DNA from: an uncultured Clostridium sp.
GTDB lineage: Bacteria > Bacillota > Clostridia > Lachnospirales > Lachnospiraceae
Assembly (NCBI GenBank): GCA_900551135.1
Contig: URUX01000014.1
Span: 1-24,160, forward strand
Reading direction: 5' to 3'
Length of the DNA stretch: 24,160 bases
The translations under genes and the position numbers were made by a program. The notes beneath the pieces were generated by a model that searched no databases, was not told where the DNA came from, and saw nothing but the letters and a program-made list of their open reading frames with translations. Below are positions 17,207 to 23,684 of this stretch, piece after piece. The stretch's first letter is position 1, and every line of letters starts with the position of its first letter.

Positions 17207-17304
17207 ATACTAGTATAACTATAGATAAAAATAGTGACTGAAACAGCGGTTTGGGAAAGGGCCTCTGTACAGTGGTTGATACCAGTAAGAAAAGGAGAGC
17301 AGAG

Positions 17305-18726
17305 TTGGACAACAAAGAAAAAGACGAATTAGAAAATAGCCAGGATAAAAACGAAAATAAACAGGATCAGACATCAGAAAAAGAAGATCGGTACGAGAAG
17401 ATTTGCTATATGTGCCGCCGCCCTGAGAGTAAGGCCGGCTCCATGATTACCATGCCAGGCAATTTGTGCCTGTGCAATGACTGTATGCAGAAAGCTTTTG
17501 ATTCTCTGAAAAACAACGGCATGGATTTTTCAAAGATTTCCAATATGCCGTATATGAACCTGAATTTTAATGATTTTATGCCGGTGCAGCCGGAAAATAT
17601 GGAGATTCCCCAGAAGCAGAAGATTAAGAAAAAAACAGGTAAGACCAAAACCCTTACGATGAAGGACATCCCGGCGCCCCATCAGATTAAATCACAGTTA
17701 GACCAGTATGTAGTCGGTCAGGAACAGGCCAAAAAAGTGATGTCTGTTGCGGTTTACAATCACTACAAACGGGCTCTCGTGGACTGGCGCAAAGAGGCGA
17801 AGGAAGACGGAGTTACCATTGAAAAATCCAATATTTTAATGATTGGGCCGACTGGAAGCGGAAAAACCTATCTGGTAAAGACACTTGCCAGACTTCTGGA
17901 TGTGCCGTTGGCAATAGCAGACGCCACTTCTCTGACGGAAGCCGGTTACATTGGCGATGACATTGAAAGCGTGGTTTCCAAGCTTTTAGCTGCAGCAGAT
18001 AATGATGTGGAGCGGGCAGAGAGAGGAATCATTTTTATCGATGAGATTGATAAGATTGCCAAGAAAAAAGAGACGACACAGCGTGATGTCAGCGGTGAAT
18101 CCGTACAGCAGGAACTGTTAAAGCTGTTAGAAGGCAGCGTAGTAGAAGTGCCGGTAGGAGCGAATCAGAAAAATGCCATGACGCCCACAGCTACTGTGAA
18201 TACAGACAATATTTTATTTATCTGCGGCGGTGCGTTTCCGGAACTGGAAAACATTATCAAAGAGCGCCTGACAAAGAAATCATCCATTGGATTTAACAGT
18301 GCGTTAAAGGATGAATTTGAAAATGAAAGCGATATTTTAAAATATGTAACCAATGACGATTTGCGGGCTTTCGGCATGATTCCTGAGTTTTTAGGCCGTC
18401 TGCCGGTTACCGTTACCCTTAAGAGCCTGACGGAAGATATGCTGGTTCGCATTTTAAAAGAGCCGAAAAATGCAATTTTAAAACAGTATGAAAAACTGCT
18501 TGCCATGGATGAGGTGAAGCTGGTCTTTGAAGATGAGGCGCTTTCCTGGATTGCGGAGGAAGCCATTAAGAGAAAGACCGGAGCCCGTGCCCTCAGGGCC
18601 ATTCTGGAAGAATTTATGCTGGATATTATGTATGAAATTCCAAAAGACCCCAATATCGGTTCTGTTGTCATTACGAGACCTTATCTGGAAAAGCACGGAG
18701 GACCGCTGGTTCAGATGAGAGGGTAA
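17305..18726 (+). CDS. clpX: ClpX-type AAA+ unfoldase with altered RKH loop
   Basis: 473 residues from TTG 17305, five bases after AAGGAGAG; an upstream in-frame start lacks such a site. Residues 1-30 are a charged Lys/Glu/Asp/Gln head absent from standard ClpX. The zinc finger has C34/C37 and C57/C60. AAA+ motifs: Walker A GPTGSGKT (181-188), Walker B IIFIDEID, pore loop GYIG (214-217). The IGF loop that docks on ClpP is kept (328-330). The RKH loop, used by classical ClpX to gate ssrA-type substrates, reads QKN at 288-290 in an otherwise equal-length segment. No clpP or tig is adjacent, as there usually is for the housekeeping gene. It probably unfolds proteins for ClpP with altered substrate choice, and may be a second ClpX; this window alone cannot show that. 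Confidence 0.88.
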   Translation: MDNKEKDELENSQDKNENKQDQTSEKEDRYEKICYMCRRPESKAGSMITMPGNLCLCNDCMQKAFDSLKNNGMDFSKISNMPYMNLNFNDFMPVQPENMEIPQKQKIKKKTGKTKTLTMKDIPAPHQIKSQLDQYVVGQEQAKKVMSVAVYNHYKRALVDWRKEAKEDGVTIEKSNILMIGPTGSGKTYLVKTLARLLDVPLAIADATSLTEAGYIGDDIESVVSKLLAAADNDVERAERGIIFIDEIDKIAKKKETTQRDVSGESVQQELLKLLEGSVVEVPVGANQKNAMTPTATVNTDNILFICGGAFPELENIIKERLTKKSSIGFNSALKDEFENESDILKYVTNDDLRAFGMIPEFLGRLPVTVTLKSLTEDMLVRILKEPKNAILKQYEKLLAMDEVKLVFEDEALSWIAEEAIKRKTGARALRAILEEFMLDIMYEIPKDPNIGSVVITRPYLEKHGGPLVQMRG

Positions 18727-18767
18727 CCGGAAGGGTTAAGATTGTTTTAAGAAAATGAGTTTTGAGC

Positions 18768-18806
18768 CAGACAGTATTACCAGGAATGGATGCTGTCTGT
18801 TTTTTT
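18768..18806 (+). terminator. Rho-independent terminator after the ClpX-type gene
   Basis: CAGACAG (18768-18774) pairs with CTGTCTG (18793-18799), extended inward by three pairs including one G-T, and is followed by seven or more T residues. It lies 42 bases after the stop. Confidence 0.85.
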
Positions 18807-18827
18807 GTACAGGGAAACGTCTGTGGG

Positions 18828-18850
18828 CGGGATTTGTTATGAAAATCCCG
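18828..18850 (-). terminator. Stem-loop directly after the S8 peptidase stop
   Basis: CGGGATTT (18828-18835) pairs perfectly with AAATCCCG (18843-18850) around a 7-base loop, touching the stop codon of the minus-strand peptidase. No T-run follows on the minus strand, so it may be a weak terminator or a 3'-end protecting hairpin. Confidence 0.45.
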
Positions 18851-20647
18851 TTATTCCCGCAGCTGCAGAAAGGTATTGTAGAGATTCAGCGTACCGTATC
18901 CCCATTTCTGATTGGGATACGTAAAAGCGCGGCTCCGGGAAGCGCCTCGGACCAGATAGGAACGGATAGCTGCTTCGCTCATGGAAGGGTCATTGCCTTC
19001 AACAATTCCCCAGGACAGCAGATTGGCGGCCGCACCTGCAGTAATGGCGGCAGCCACAGAAGTACCGGTTTTTCGAATCATGGGAACTTCAGGAAGATTT
19101 TCAGCGGAATTATTGACAGACTCAGCCTGGTAAGCAGCATCCGGAATGACCCCGGGGCCGTAGACTTCTACTCCCGGAGCGGCAATGTCCGGTTTAATCC
19201 GTCCGTCAATGGTATACCCTCTGCCAGAATGAATATAGATGTTGCCGGCTTCGTGGTTATAGGCTCCAATAGTCAGAGGCTGGGGAGTATTGGCAGGAGA
19301 GGTAATGGTGGTAGAAGGATTGGGACGCAGAAATACGGTATTGGGAGAGATAAAAGTCTCTGCCGGAAGCCACATATGGTAGTCGCCGTCCAGTAAAAGG
19401 CTGCTGTATACCTGGATTCGCCAGATGCCGGGAGAGGGATCCAGAAAACGCATAAATACCAGCTGTTTTCCAGAACTTAATTCATGAGGGCGGTAGCTGA
19501 CGGAGATGACAGTAGGTTCTAATAAAAAAGAAATCGTGGCATTGCTGCTTAAGGTCAGAGGAATCCGGCTGATGACTTCCCCGCTGGGAGAAACAAAACC
19601 GACCGTATAGGTCTCAGGAGTAGAGGCCCAAAGTTCTGTCACAAAGCCATTCTCCTCTTCTGCTACTCGGATTTCCACTTCGTCAGGTTCGGAGGCGCTG
19701 GGGACAGAACCGACATAATGGTGGCCCAGGCCGCTTTCGTTGCCTGCTGCAATCACGGTACAGGCTCCAATGGACTGGGTGATGCTGGTCAGAGACAAAC
19801 TTAAAGGAGAGGTTCCGCCGTGGCTTCCCAGATTGGTGCCAAGACCAAGGCAGATGACCAGGGGCATTTTGTAAAAACGGGCGACTTCAGAAAGGTAACG
19901 GATACCCAGAATAATGTCATTTTCCTGATACGCATGGGCTTTTTCCGAGATACAGAAAAATTCCCGAAGATAGTTTTTGGCCGGCTTTAATTTGACTGCA
20001 GCCAGCGACGCTTCCGGTGCGGCCCCTATAAAATCCTGAGCGGCCAGAGGGCTTCCGGCAGCAACTCCGGCTAAAAAGGTGCCGTGTCCCAGAGTATCCC
20101 TGGAAGGCACGACAGACAGGGGATCAGAGGAAGCCAGAGCCTCGTTAATCTGTTTTTCTCCAAAATGGATGCCATACTGGAGAAAGTCAAAGGCATCGGA
20201 ATCAGAAATGATGGTTTCCGGGCTGGAAGAGACGTTTAAAGGCCTGGGAAGGGTCTGATCCCAGATTCCCAAAATGCGGGTACTGCCGTCTTTTTTCTGA
20301 AAGACCGGGCTTCGATAATCAATGCCGGTATCGATAAATCCCAACAGAGTTCCCCGGCCTTTTTGCCCCAGAGACGGCTGATTAAATACAGGAAAAATTC
20401 CGGAAGATTCCAGAGCAGATGTGTCTAACAGGGTAAAAAGCTTGGGGATGGAATAGTAGGGATATTTTTCAAGGGAAATGGGCAAAGTATGCTCAGAAGG
20501 AAGATAGATAATCGAATAACCTGGAAAGGCGTAATCTGAGCATACGGGCATGGTATCGGGTTCTGCGGCCAGCCAGCCTTCACTTCCAATACGGTAAATA
20601 AAGTCTGTGTATTGTTCCGATGTAACGTCAACGGTGCAGTTAGCCAT
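18851..20647 (-). CDS. Subtilisin-like S8 serine protease (Csp-like)
   Basis: A 598-residue subtilase whose ATG follows GGAGGA. The catalytic set is complete: D106 in FIDTGID, H188 in LGHGTFLAG, oxyanion N303 in AAGNESG and S530 in GTSVAAA, so it should be active. Residues 1-85 resemble a prodomain. Between N303 and S530 lies a beta-rich insert of about 150 residues (310-460) typical of Csp proteases of Clostridia, which include the CspB/CspC germination proteins. There is no signal peptide or membrane segment, so it acts inside the cell or leaves by an unusual route. No spore or germination gene is adjacent, so germination is not implied by context. Family firm, substrate unknown. Confidence 0.9.
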   Translation of the reverse strand: MANCTVDVTSEQYTDFIYRIGSEGWLAAEPDTMPVCSDYAFPGYSIIYLPSEHTLPISLEKYPYYSIPKLFTLLDTSALESSGIFPVFNQPSLGQKGRGTLLGFIDTGIDYRSPVFQKKDGSTRILGIWDQTLPRPLNVSSSPETIISDSDAFDFLQYGIHFGEKQINEALASSDPLSVVPSRDTLGHGTFLAGVAAGSPLAAQDFIGAAPEASLAAVKLKPAKNYLREFFCISEKAHAYQENDIILGIRYLSEVARFYKMPLVICLGLGTNLGSHGGTSPLSLSLTSITQSIGACTVIAAGNESGLGHHYVGSVPSASEPDEVEIRVAEEENGFVTELWASTPETYTVGFVSPSGEVISRIPLTLSSNATISFLLEPTVISVSYRPHELSSGKQLVFMRFLDPSPGIWRIQVYSSLLLDGDYHMWLPAETFISPNTVFLRPNPSTTITSPANTPQPLTIGAYNHEAGNIYIHSGRGYTIDGRIKPDIAAPGVEVYGPGVIPDAAYQAESVNNSAENLPEVPMIRKTGTSVAAAITAGAAANLLSWGIVEGNDPSMSEAAIRSYLVRGASRSRAFTYPNQKWGYGTLNLYNTFLQLRE

Positions 20648-20672
20648 AAAGTCCTCCGGCAGATTTTTCTAT

Positions 20673-20678
20673 ATTATA
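20673..20678 (-). promoter_or_regulatory. -10 element of the S8 peptidase gene
   Basis: A perfect TATAAT on the minus strand, 26 bases before the start codon at 20647, gives a very short leader that still includes the GGAGGA site. No good -35 is visible. It sits back to back with the lspA promoter on the other strand. Confidence 0.45.
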
Positions 20679-20703
20679 TGGCATTCCGGGAAAAAACATT
20701 CAC

Positions 20704-20732
20704 TGGACGAACGCCTGCATACATAGTAAAAT
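20704..20732 (+). promoter_or_regulatory. Probable promoter of the lspA-like gene
   Basis: TGGACG (20704-20709) and TAAAAT (20727-20732) are 17 bases apart, 28 bases ahead of the start at 20761. The -35 matches the consensus at only 4 of 6 positions. Confidence 0.42.
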
Positions 20733-20760
20733 AGTGGTATCAGAAAGGAAGGTGGCCAAG

Positions 20761-20961
20761 ATGGTTTGGATCGGTTTGATCGCGGTGCTGGCATGTCTGG
20801 ATTTATGCTTAAAAGAACTGATAGAAGAACGGAAAAACGAGGAATTCCCCAGGGATCTGGAAGGAAGCGGGGGAAAGATTATTCTTCATAAAAGCCATAA
20901 TTCCGGCTTCCCATTTGGTTTTTTAAAAGAAAAGCCGGAGGTTCCAGAATGGTGCCGGTAG
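20761..20961 (+). CDS. N-terminal part of the split lspA-like protein
   Basis: 66 residues from ATG 20761, eight bases after GGAAGG; an in-frame GTG at 20734 lies ahead of that site and is less likely. It holds one membrane segment (about 1-20) with DLCLKEL, matching the conserved D-x3-K of signal peptidase II, and HKSHNSGFPFGFL, its conserved HN-x-G box. It ends at TAG 20959-20961, after the frame has left the family pattern. Alone it lacks both catalytic aspartates and should be inactive. Confidence 0.6.
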   Translation: MVWIGLIAVLACLDLCLKELIEERKNEEFPRDLEGSGGKIILHKSHNSGFPFGFLKEKPEVPEWCR

Positions 20962-21245
20962 CAGCGGCTTCCGCTGTATTTGGGGCGCTGGCTTATCTGA
21001 TGGGAAAAAAGGGACATCTGGCAGAAAAAACGGCGTTTTCCCTGACCGTAGGAGGAGCGTTAAGCAATATTATTGACCGGTACAAGAGAGGATATGTGGT
21101 GGATTACTTTAGTTTCAATGTAAAAGGCCTGAAAAAAGTAATCTTTAATCTGGGCGATTTGTTTGTATTTGCAGGCATGGCCCTGGCTCTGCTGGCGGAA
21201 GCAGTCCAGTGGGTAAAGGAAGCAGCAGGAAAAAGAGGAAACTAA
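20949..21245 (+). CDS. C-terminal part of the split lspA-like protein, with catalytic aspartates
   Basis: 98 residues starting at ATG 20949, seven bases after a clean GGAGG (20937-20941) that lies inside the end of the first frame, so separate translation is possible. It holds two or three membrane segments and both catalytic aspartates of signal peptidase II: D43 in GGALSNIIDR and D70 in VIFNLGD, plus YVVDYFSF between them. Signal peptidase II removes signal peptides from prolipoproteins at the membrane. Whether the two halves assemble into an active enzyme is unknown. Confidence 0.65.
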   Translation: MVPVAAASAVFGALAYLMGKKGHLAEKTAFSLTVGGALSNIIDRYKRGYVVDYFSFNVKGLKKVIFNLGDLFVFAGMALALLAEAVQWVKEAAGKRGN

Positions 21246-21255
21246 AAAGCAGAAC

Positions 21256-21300
21256 GGCTGACAGGCAGGGAGAACGGAACTGCTGTCCTGTCAGCCATTT
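21256..21300 (+). terminator. Stem-loop terminator after the lspA-like gene
   Basis: GGCTGACAGG (21256-21265) pairs perfectly with CCTGTCAGCC (21287-21296), extended inside by GCAG/CTGC. The T-run is short (ATTTTG), so termination may be partial, but a new strong promoter follows directly. Confidence 0.7.
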
Positions 21301-21309
21301 TGCCTTATA

Positions 21310-21338
21310 TTGACAGAACTGAAGAAATATTGTAAAAT
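21310..21338 (+). promoter_or_regulatory. Near-consensus sigma-A promoter of the CNNM/CorC gene
   Basis: Perfect TTGACA (21310-21315), 17-base spacer ending in TG, then TAAAAT (21333-21338). This is the best promoter in the window and suggests steady expression. Confidence 0.85.
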
Positions 21339-21370
21339 CACTACTAAAAACAAAGAAGGAGTGATTTTTT

Positions 21371-22660
21371 TTGGACCCGTCGTCTGACGTCGTGATACAA
21401 GGTATCATAATTCTAATTCTATTAATTTTATCTGGATTTTTCTCATCTACAGAGACAGCGCTGACTACAGTCAACCGAATCCGGATGCGTACCCTTGAAG
21501 AATCAGGCTCTAAAGCCGCTGTGTATGTCAATAAGGTGATTGAAGATCAGGGCAAGATGCTTTCTGCAATCCTCATTGGCAATAACATTGTGAATTTATA
21601 TGCGTCCTCCATGGTGACTACGCTGGTAACGGATTTATGGGGCAGCAGGGTGGTAGGATTGGCCACTGGCGTACTTACTCTCCTGATTCTGATTTTTGGT
21701 GAGATTACACCGAAAACCATGGCAACTCTTTCAGCAGATTCCATTGCTTTAAAAAATGCAAGAATAATTTACTGGCTGATGACGGTACTGACACCGGTTA
21801 TTTTTGTGATCAACAAAATGTCTTACGGCGTGTTGCGTCTGCTGAAAATGGATCCCAATAAAAAGCAGGAATCCATTACAGAAGACGAGCTGCGTACAAT
21901 TGTAGAAGTCAGCCATGAGGAAGGCGTTATTGAGACAGAAGAGAAAAAAATGATTACCAATGTATTCGATTTTGGGGATTCTCTGGCAAAAGACATTATG
22001 GTGCCAAGAATCAATATGTCATTTACCGATGTAGAAGCCACATATGATGAATTGATTGAGATTTTCAGGGAAGACCGGTTTACCCGTATTCCGGTATATG
22101 AGGAAACGACAGACAATGTAATCGGCATCATCAACATGAAGGATCTTCTGCTTCTGACAGAAGAAGATAAGGCCTGCTTTAACATCCGCAATTATCTGCG
22201 TCAGCCATTGTATACCTATGAGTTTAAAAAGGTTGCGGAACTGATGGTAGAGATGCGAAAGACCTCCAACAACATTGTAATCGTACTGGATGAGTACGGT
22301 GCTACGGCAGGTTTAATTACCCTGGAGGATATGCTGGAGGAAATCGTAGGAGAGATTCGGGATGAATATGACGGGGACGAAGAGGACAACCTGACAAAAA
22401 TCAGTCCTAATGAGTATATTGTAGAAGGAGCCATGAAGCTGGACGACTTAAATGATCAGCTGGGGCTGGAATTAGAGTCGGAAGACTATGATTCGATTGG
22501 CGGACTGGTAATCGGACTGCTGGATCACCTGCCGGAGGAAGGCGAGAGCGTAGAGCATGAAGGCCTGCGCTTTGTAGTAGAAAAGATGGACAAGAACAGG
22601 ATTGAAAAAATTCATATTTACCGTCTGGAACAGCCGGGAGAACAAGAAAAAAGCGAATAA
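21371..22660 (+). CDS. CNNM/CorC-type membrane protein (hemolysin C family)
   Basis: A 429-residue protein starting at TTG 21371 behind AGAAGGAG; no ATG upstream fits. Residues 1-180 are a CNNM (DUF21) membrane domain with three to four segments, including LSGFFSSTETAL, ILIGNNIVN and LIFGEITPKT, the conserved family stretches. A CBS pair follows (about 205-335), with KDIMVPR at its start and VLDEYGATAGLITLEDMLEEIVG near its end split across the second CBS. A CorC_HlyC domain closes the protein (about 345-420). CNNM proteins with this layout export or sense Mg2+ or Co2+ and were historically named hemolysin. The gene has its own strong promoter and terminator and stands alone. Confidence 0.93.
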   Translation: MDPSSDVVIQGIIILILLILSGFFSSTETALTTVNRIRMRTLEESGSKAAVYVNKVIEDQGKMLSAILIGNNIVNLYASSMVTTLVTDLWGSRVVGLATGVLTLLILIFGEITPKTMATLSADSIALKNARIIYWLMTVLTPVIFVINKMSYGVLRLLKMDPNKKQESITEDELRTIVEVSHEEGVIETEEKKMITNVFDFGDSLAKDIMVPRINMSFTDVEATYDELIEIFREDRFTRIPVYEETTDNVIGIINMKDLLLLTEEDKACFNIRNYLRQPLYTYEFKKVAELMVEMRKTSNNIVIVLDEYGATAGLITLEDMLEEIVGEIRDEYDGDEEDNLTKISPNEYIVEGAMKLDDLNDQLGLELESEDYDSIGGLVIGLLDHLPEEGESVEHEGLRFVVEKMDKNRIEKIHIYRLEQPGEQEKSE

Positions 22661-22670
22661 AAGGCAGAGA

Positions 22671-22700
22671 CGCGCCAGGGATATCCCCGGCGCGCTTTTT
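22671..22700 (+). terminator. Rho-independent terminator between converging genes
   Basis: CGCGCCAGGG (22671-22680) pairs with CCCCGGCGCG (22685-22694) with one A-C mismatch and an ATAT loop, followed by CTTTTT. It ends the CNNM/CorC transcript and may also slow minus-strand transcription from the small membrane gene, whose stop is at 22712. Confidence 0.88.
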
Positions 22701-22711
22701 GCGTTCCTGTC

Positions 22712-23071
22712 TTAACTTGCCATTCCGCCGATGGTGCCGGCTGCCGCACAAATCCCCAGTACAGTGAGAATCTGACTGGTATCTGCAGGAATCCCTTTGC
22801 CTAAGGCGGCGGACATGAAAAATAGTACCAGAAAATAGGCCAGGCCAGTTAAAAGTCCCCAGAAAAAGCGGCGCTGCCGGAGGGCTTTTCCAGCCAGAAA
22901 GCCGCCGAAAAAGCAGGTAAGGGCATAAATGATGTTGACTGCTGCGCTGACCTGGGCTGGCCGAAGCCGCAGTTTATACAGGCCGAACGCCAGAGCAGAT
23001 AACAGAATGGCAGTAGCGATGTAAGAAAACAGCAGGGAACGGAGAAGGGGTTTGAAAAATCCGTTGGACAT
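22712..23071 (-). CDS. Small four-segment membrane protein, TIGR04086 type
   Basis: 119 residues from the ATG complementary to 23069-23071, with GAGG six bases upstream; a TTG twelve bases further up overlaps that site. Four hydrophobic segments cover about residues 10-30, 40-58, 65-90 and 95-117, with LALRQRR-like basic residues (GKALRQRRFF) between the second and third. Size, layout and place beside a SCIFF gene match the TIGR04086 family of uncharacterised Clostridia membrane proteins. It is transcribed away from the SCIFF genes, so any functional link is guesswork. No catalytic motif is visible. Confidence 0.78.
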   Translation of the reverse strand: MSNGFFKPLLRSLLFSYIATAILLSALAFGLYKLRLRPAQVSAAVNIIYALTCFFGGFLAGKALRQRRFFWGLLTGLAYFLVLFFMSAALGKGIPADTSQILTVLGICAAAGTIGGMAS

Positions 23072-23135
23072 AAGAAACCTCAATTCTATGGAAAAAGATT
23101 TGATTTAATATATTCTGCCGGGGTACAAGATATAC

Positions 23136-23165
23136 TTGCAAAAGCCTGGTTATATGTGATATAAT
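23136..23165 (+). promoter_or_regulatory. Sigma-A promoter of the SCIFF gene
   Basis: TTGCAA (23136-23141), an 18-base spacer ending in TGA, and a perfect TATAAT (23160-23165). Transcription would start near 23172, about 205 bases before the SCIFF start codon, giving an unusually long leader. Confidence 0.78.
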
Positions 23166-23171
23166 CGCAGA

Positions 23172-23376
23172 GAAATTATGTATATTGTTCAAATGGAACG
23201 GATCAAGGCGGCGTATCTTCCTGACCTGAAAGACCGGTCAAGAAGCATTGAATATCCATTCAATGAGAAAGTCAACGCAAAAACAGGCGTTAAGCTTGCT
23301 TATAAGCATGGTTTTGCACCGGTTTTCCGCCGTCTGAACTGTTACATTCAAATCATTAAGATAGGAGGAACTTGGG
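23172..23376 (+). other. Long hairpin-rich 5' leader of the SCIFF gene
   Basis: About 205 bases between the promoter and the SCIFF start hold several stem-loops: TGACC/GGTCA (23222-23226 with 23236-23240), a perfect CATTGAAT/ATTCAATG hairpin (23246-23265), AACGC/GCGTT (23274-23291), and GCTT/AAGC (23294-23307). No T-run or sequestering of the AGGAGG site is obvious. I do not recognise a known riboswitch class. It could be a regulatory or stabilising leader. Confidence 0.4.
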
Positions 23377-23523
23377 ATGAAGCACGTTAAGACTTTAAAT
23401 GCAAACACCTTAAAGGAGTCCATGAAGAAGGGCGGATGCGGCGAATGCCAGACTTCCTGCCAGTCCGCTTGCAAAACCTCTTGTACAGTAGGAAACCAGG
23501 CTTGCGAGAACAGCAACCGCTAA
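23377..23523 (+). CDS. scfA: Six-cysteine ranthipeptide SCIFF precursor
   Basis: A 48-residue precursor peptide starting at ATG 23377, eight bases after a perfect AGGAGG. The first 20 residues are a leader (MKHVKTLNANTLKESMKKGG). The core has six cysteines at 21, 24, 28, 32, 36 and 43, the defining pattern of SCIFF (six cysteines in forty-five residues), nearly universal in Clostridia. In the studied homologue CteA, the radical SAM enzyme CteB joins Cys32 to Thr37 by a thioether; both residues occupy these positions here. The maturase follows 161 bases on. No transporter or protease is visible in the window. The native role of SCIFF is unsettled; quorum-type signalling has been proposed for related peptides. 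Confidence 0.96.
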   Translation: MKHVKTLNANTLKESMKKGGCGECQTSCQSACKTSCTVGNQACENSNR

Positions 23524-23575
23524 TTTTACAAAGGCTGGCGCAGGCAGATTGAGCCCATCAGTCAGGACAAGGAAG

Positions 23576-23635
23576 AGGCAGACAAGAAACCCCTACGGTC
23601 TTCTCGGATTGTAGGGGGTATTTTCGTGTCTGCCT
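23576..23635 (+). terminator. Large stem-loop between SCIFF and its maturase (possible attenuator)
   Basis: A two-part hairpin: the outer stem AGGCAGACA (23576-23584) with TGTCTGCCT (23627-23635) is perfect over nine pairs; the inner stem CCCCTAC (23590-23596) with GTAGGGG (23611-23617) is followed by GTATTTTCG. The inner stem with its U-stretch looks like a leaky terminator, which would give much more peptide message than maturase message. The outer stem may compete with it or protect the 3' end of the short transcript. Confidence 0.65.
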
Positions 23636-23684
23636 AGTTCTGTCTGTTAAAGGGAAGGAACAGATTAGATAAGGAGAATATTCA

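Larger units (their letters stand above)
20761..21245 (+). pseudogene. lspA: lspA-like signal peptidase II split over two reading frames
   Basis: Together the two overlapping frames cover what one signal peptidase II normally holds, about 160 residues. The 5' frame carries the first membrane segment and the HNSGFPFGF box. The 3' frame carries the remaining membrane segments and both catalytic aspartates. The 3' frame is -1 relative to the 5' frame, so one missing base (or a -1 ribosomal slip) would join them. Conserved residues continue in the first frame to about 20943 and resume in the second at 20949, which points to a lost base near there. A sequencing error, real decay, programmed frameshifting at TTTTTTA (20919-20925) and two separately translated halves are all open. 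Confidence 0.7.

Noticed and set aside
18755..19396. A 213-codon frame on the plus strand after the ClpX-type gene
   Set aside because: It begins inside the terminator of that gene and lies antisense to the well-supported S8 protease; no family-like motif.
23178..23390. A 70-codon plus-strand frame in the SCIFF leader, starting just after the promoter
   Set aside because: It has no clear ribosome binding site, overlaps the SCIFF start, and its product has no family-like pattern. The hairpins explain the region as well. It is not excluded as a leader peptide.
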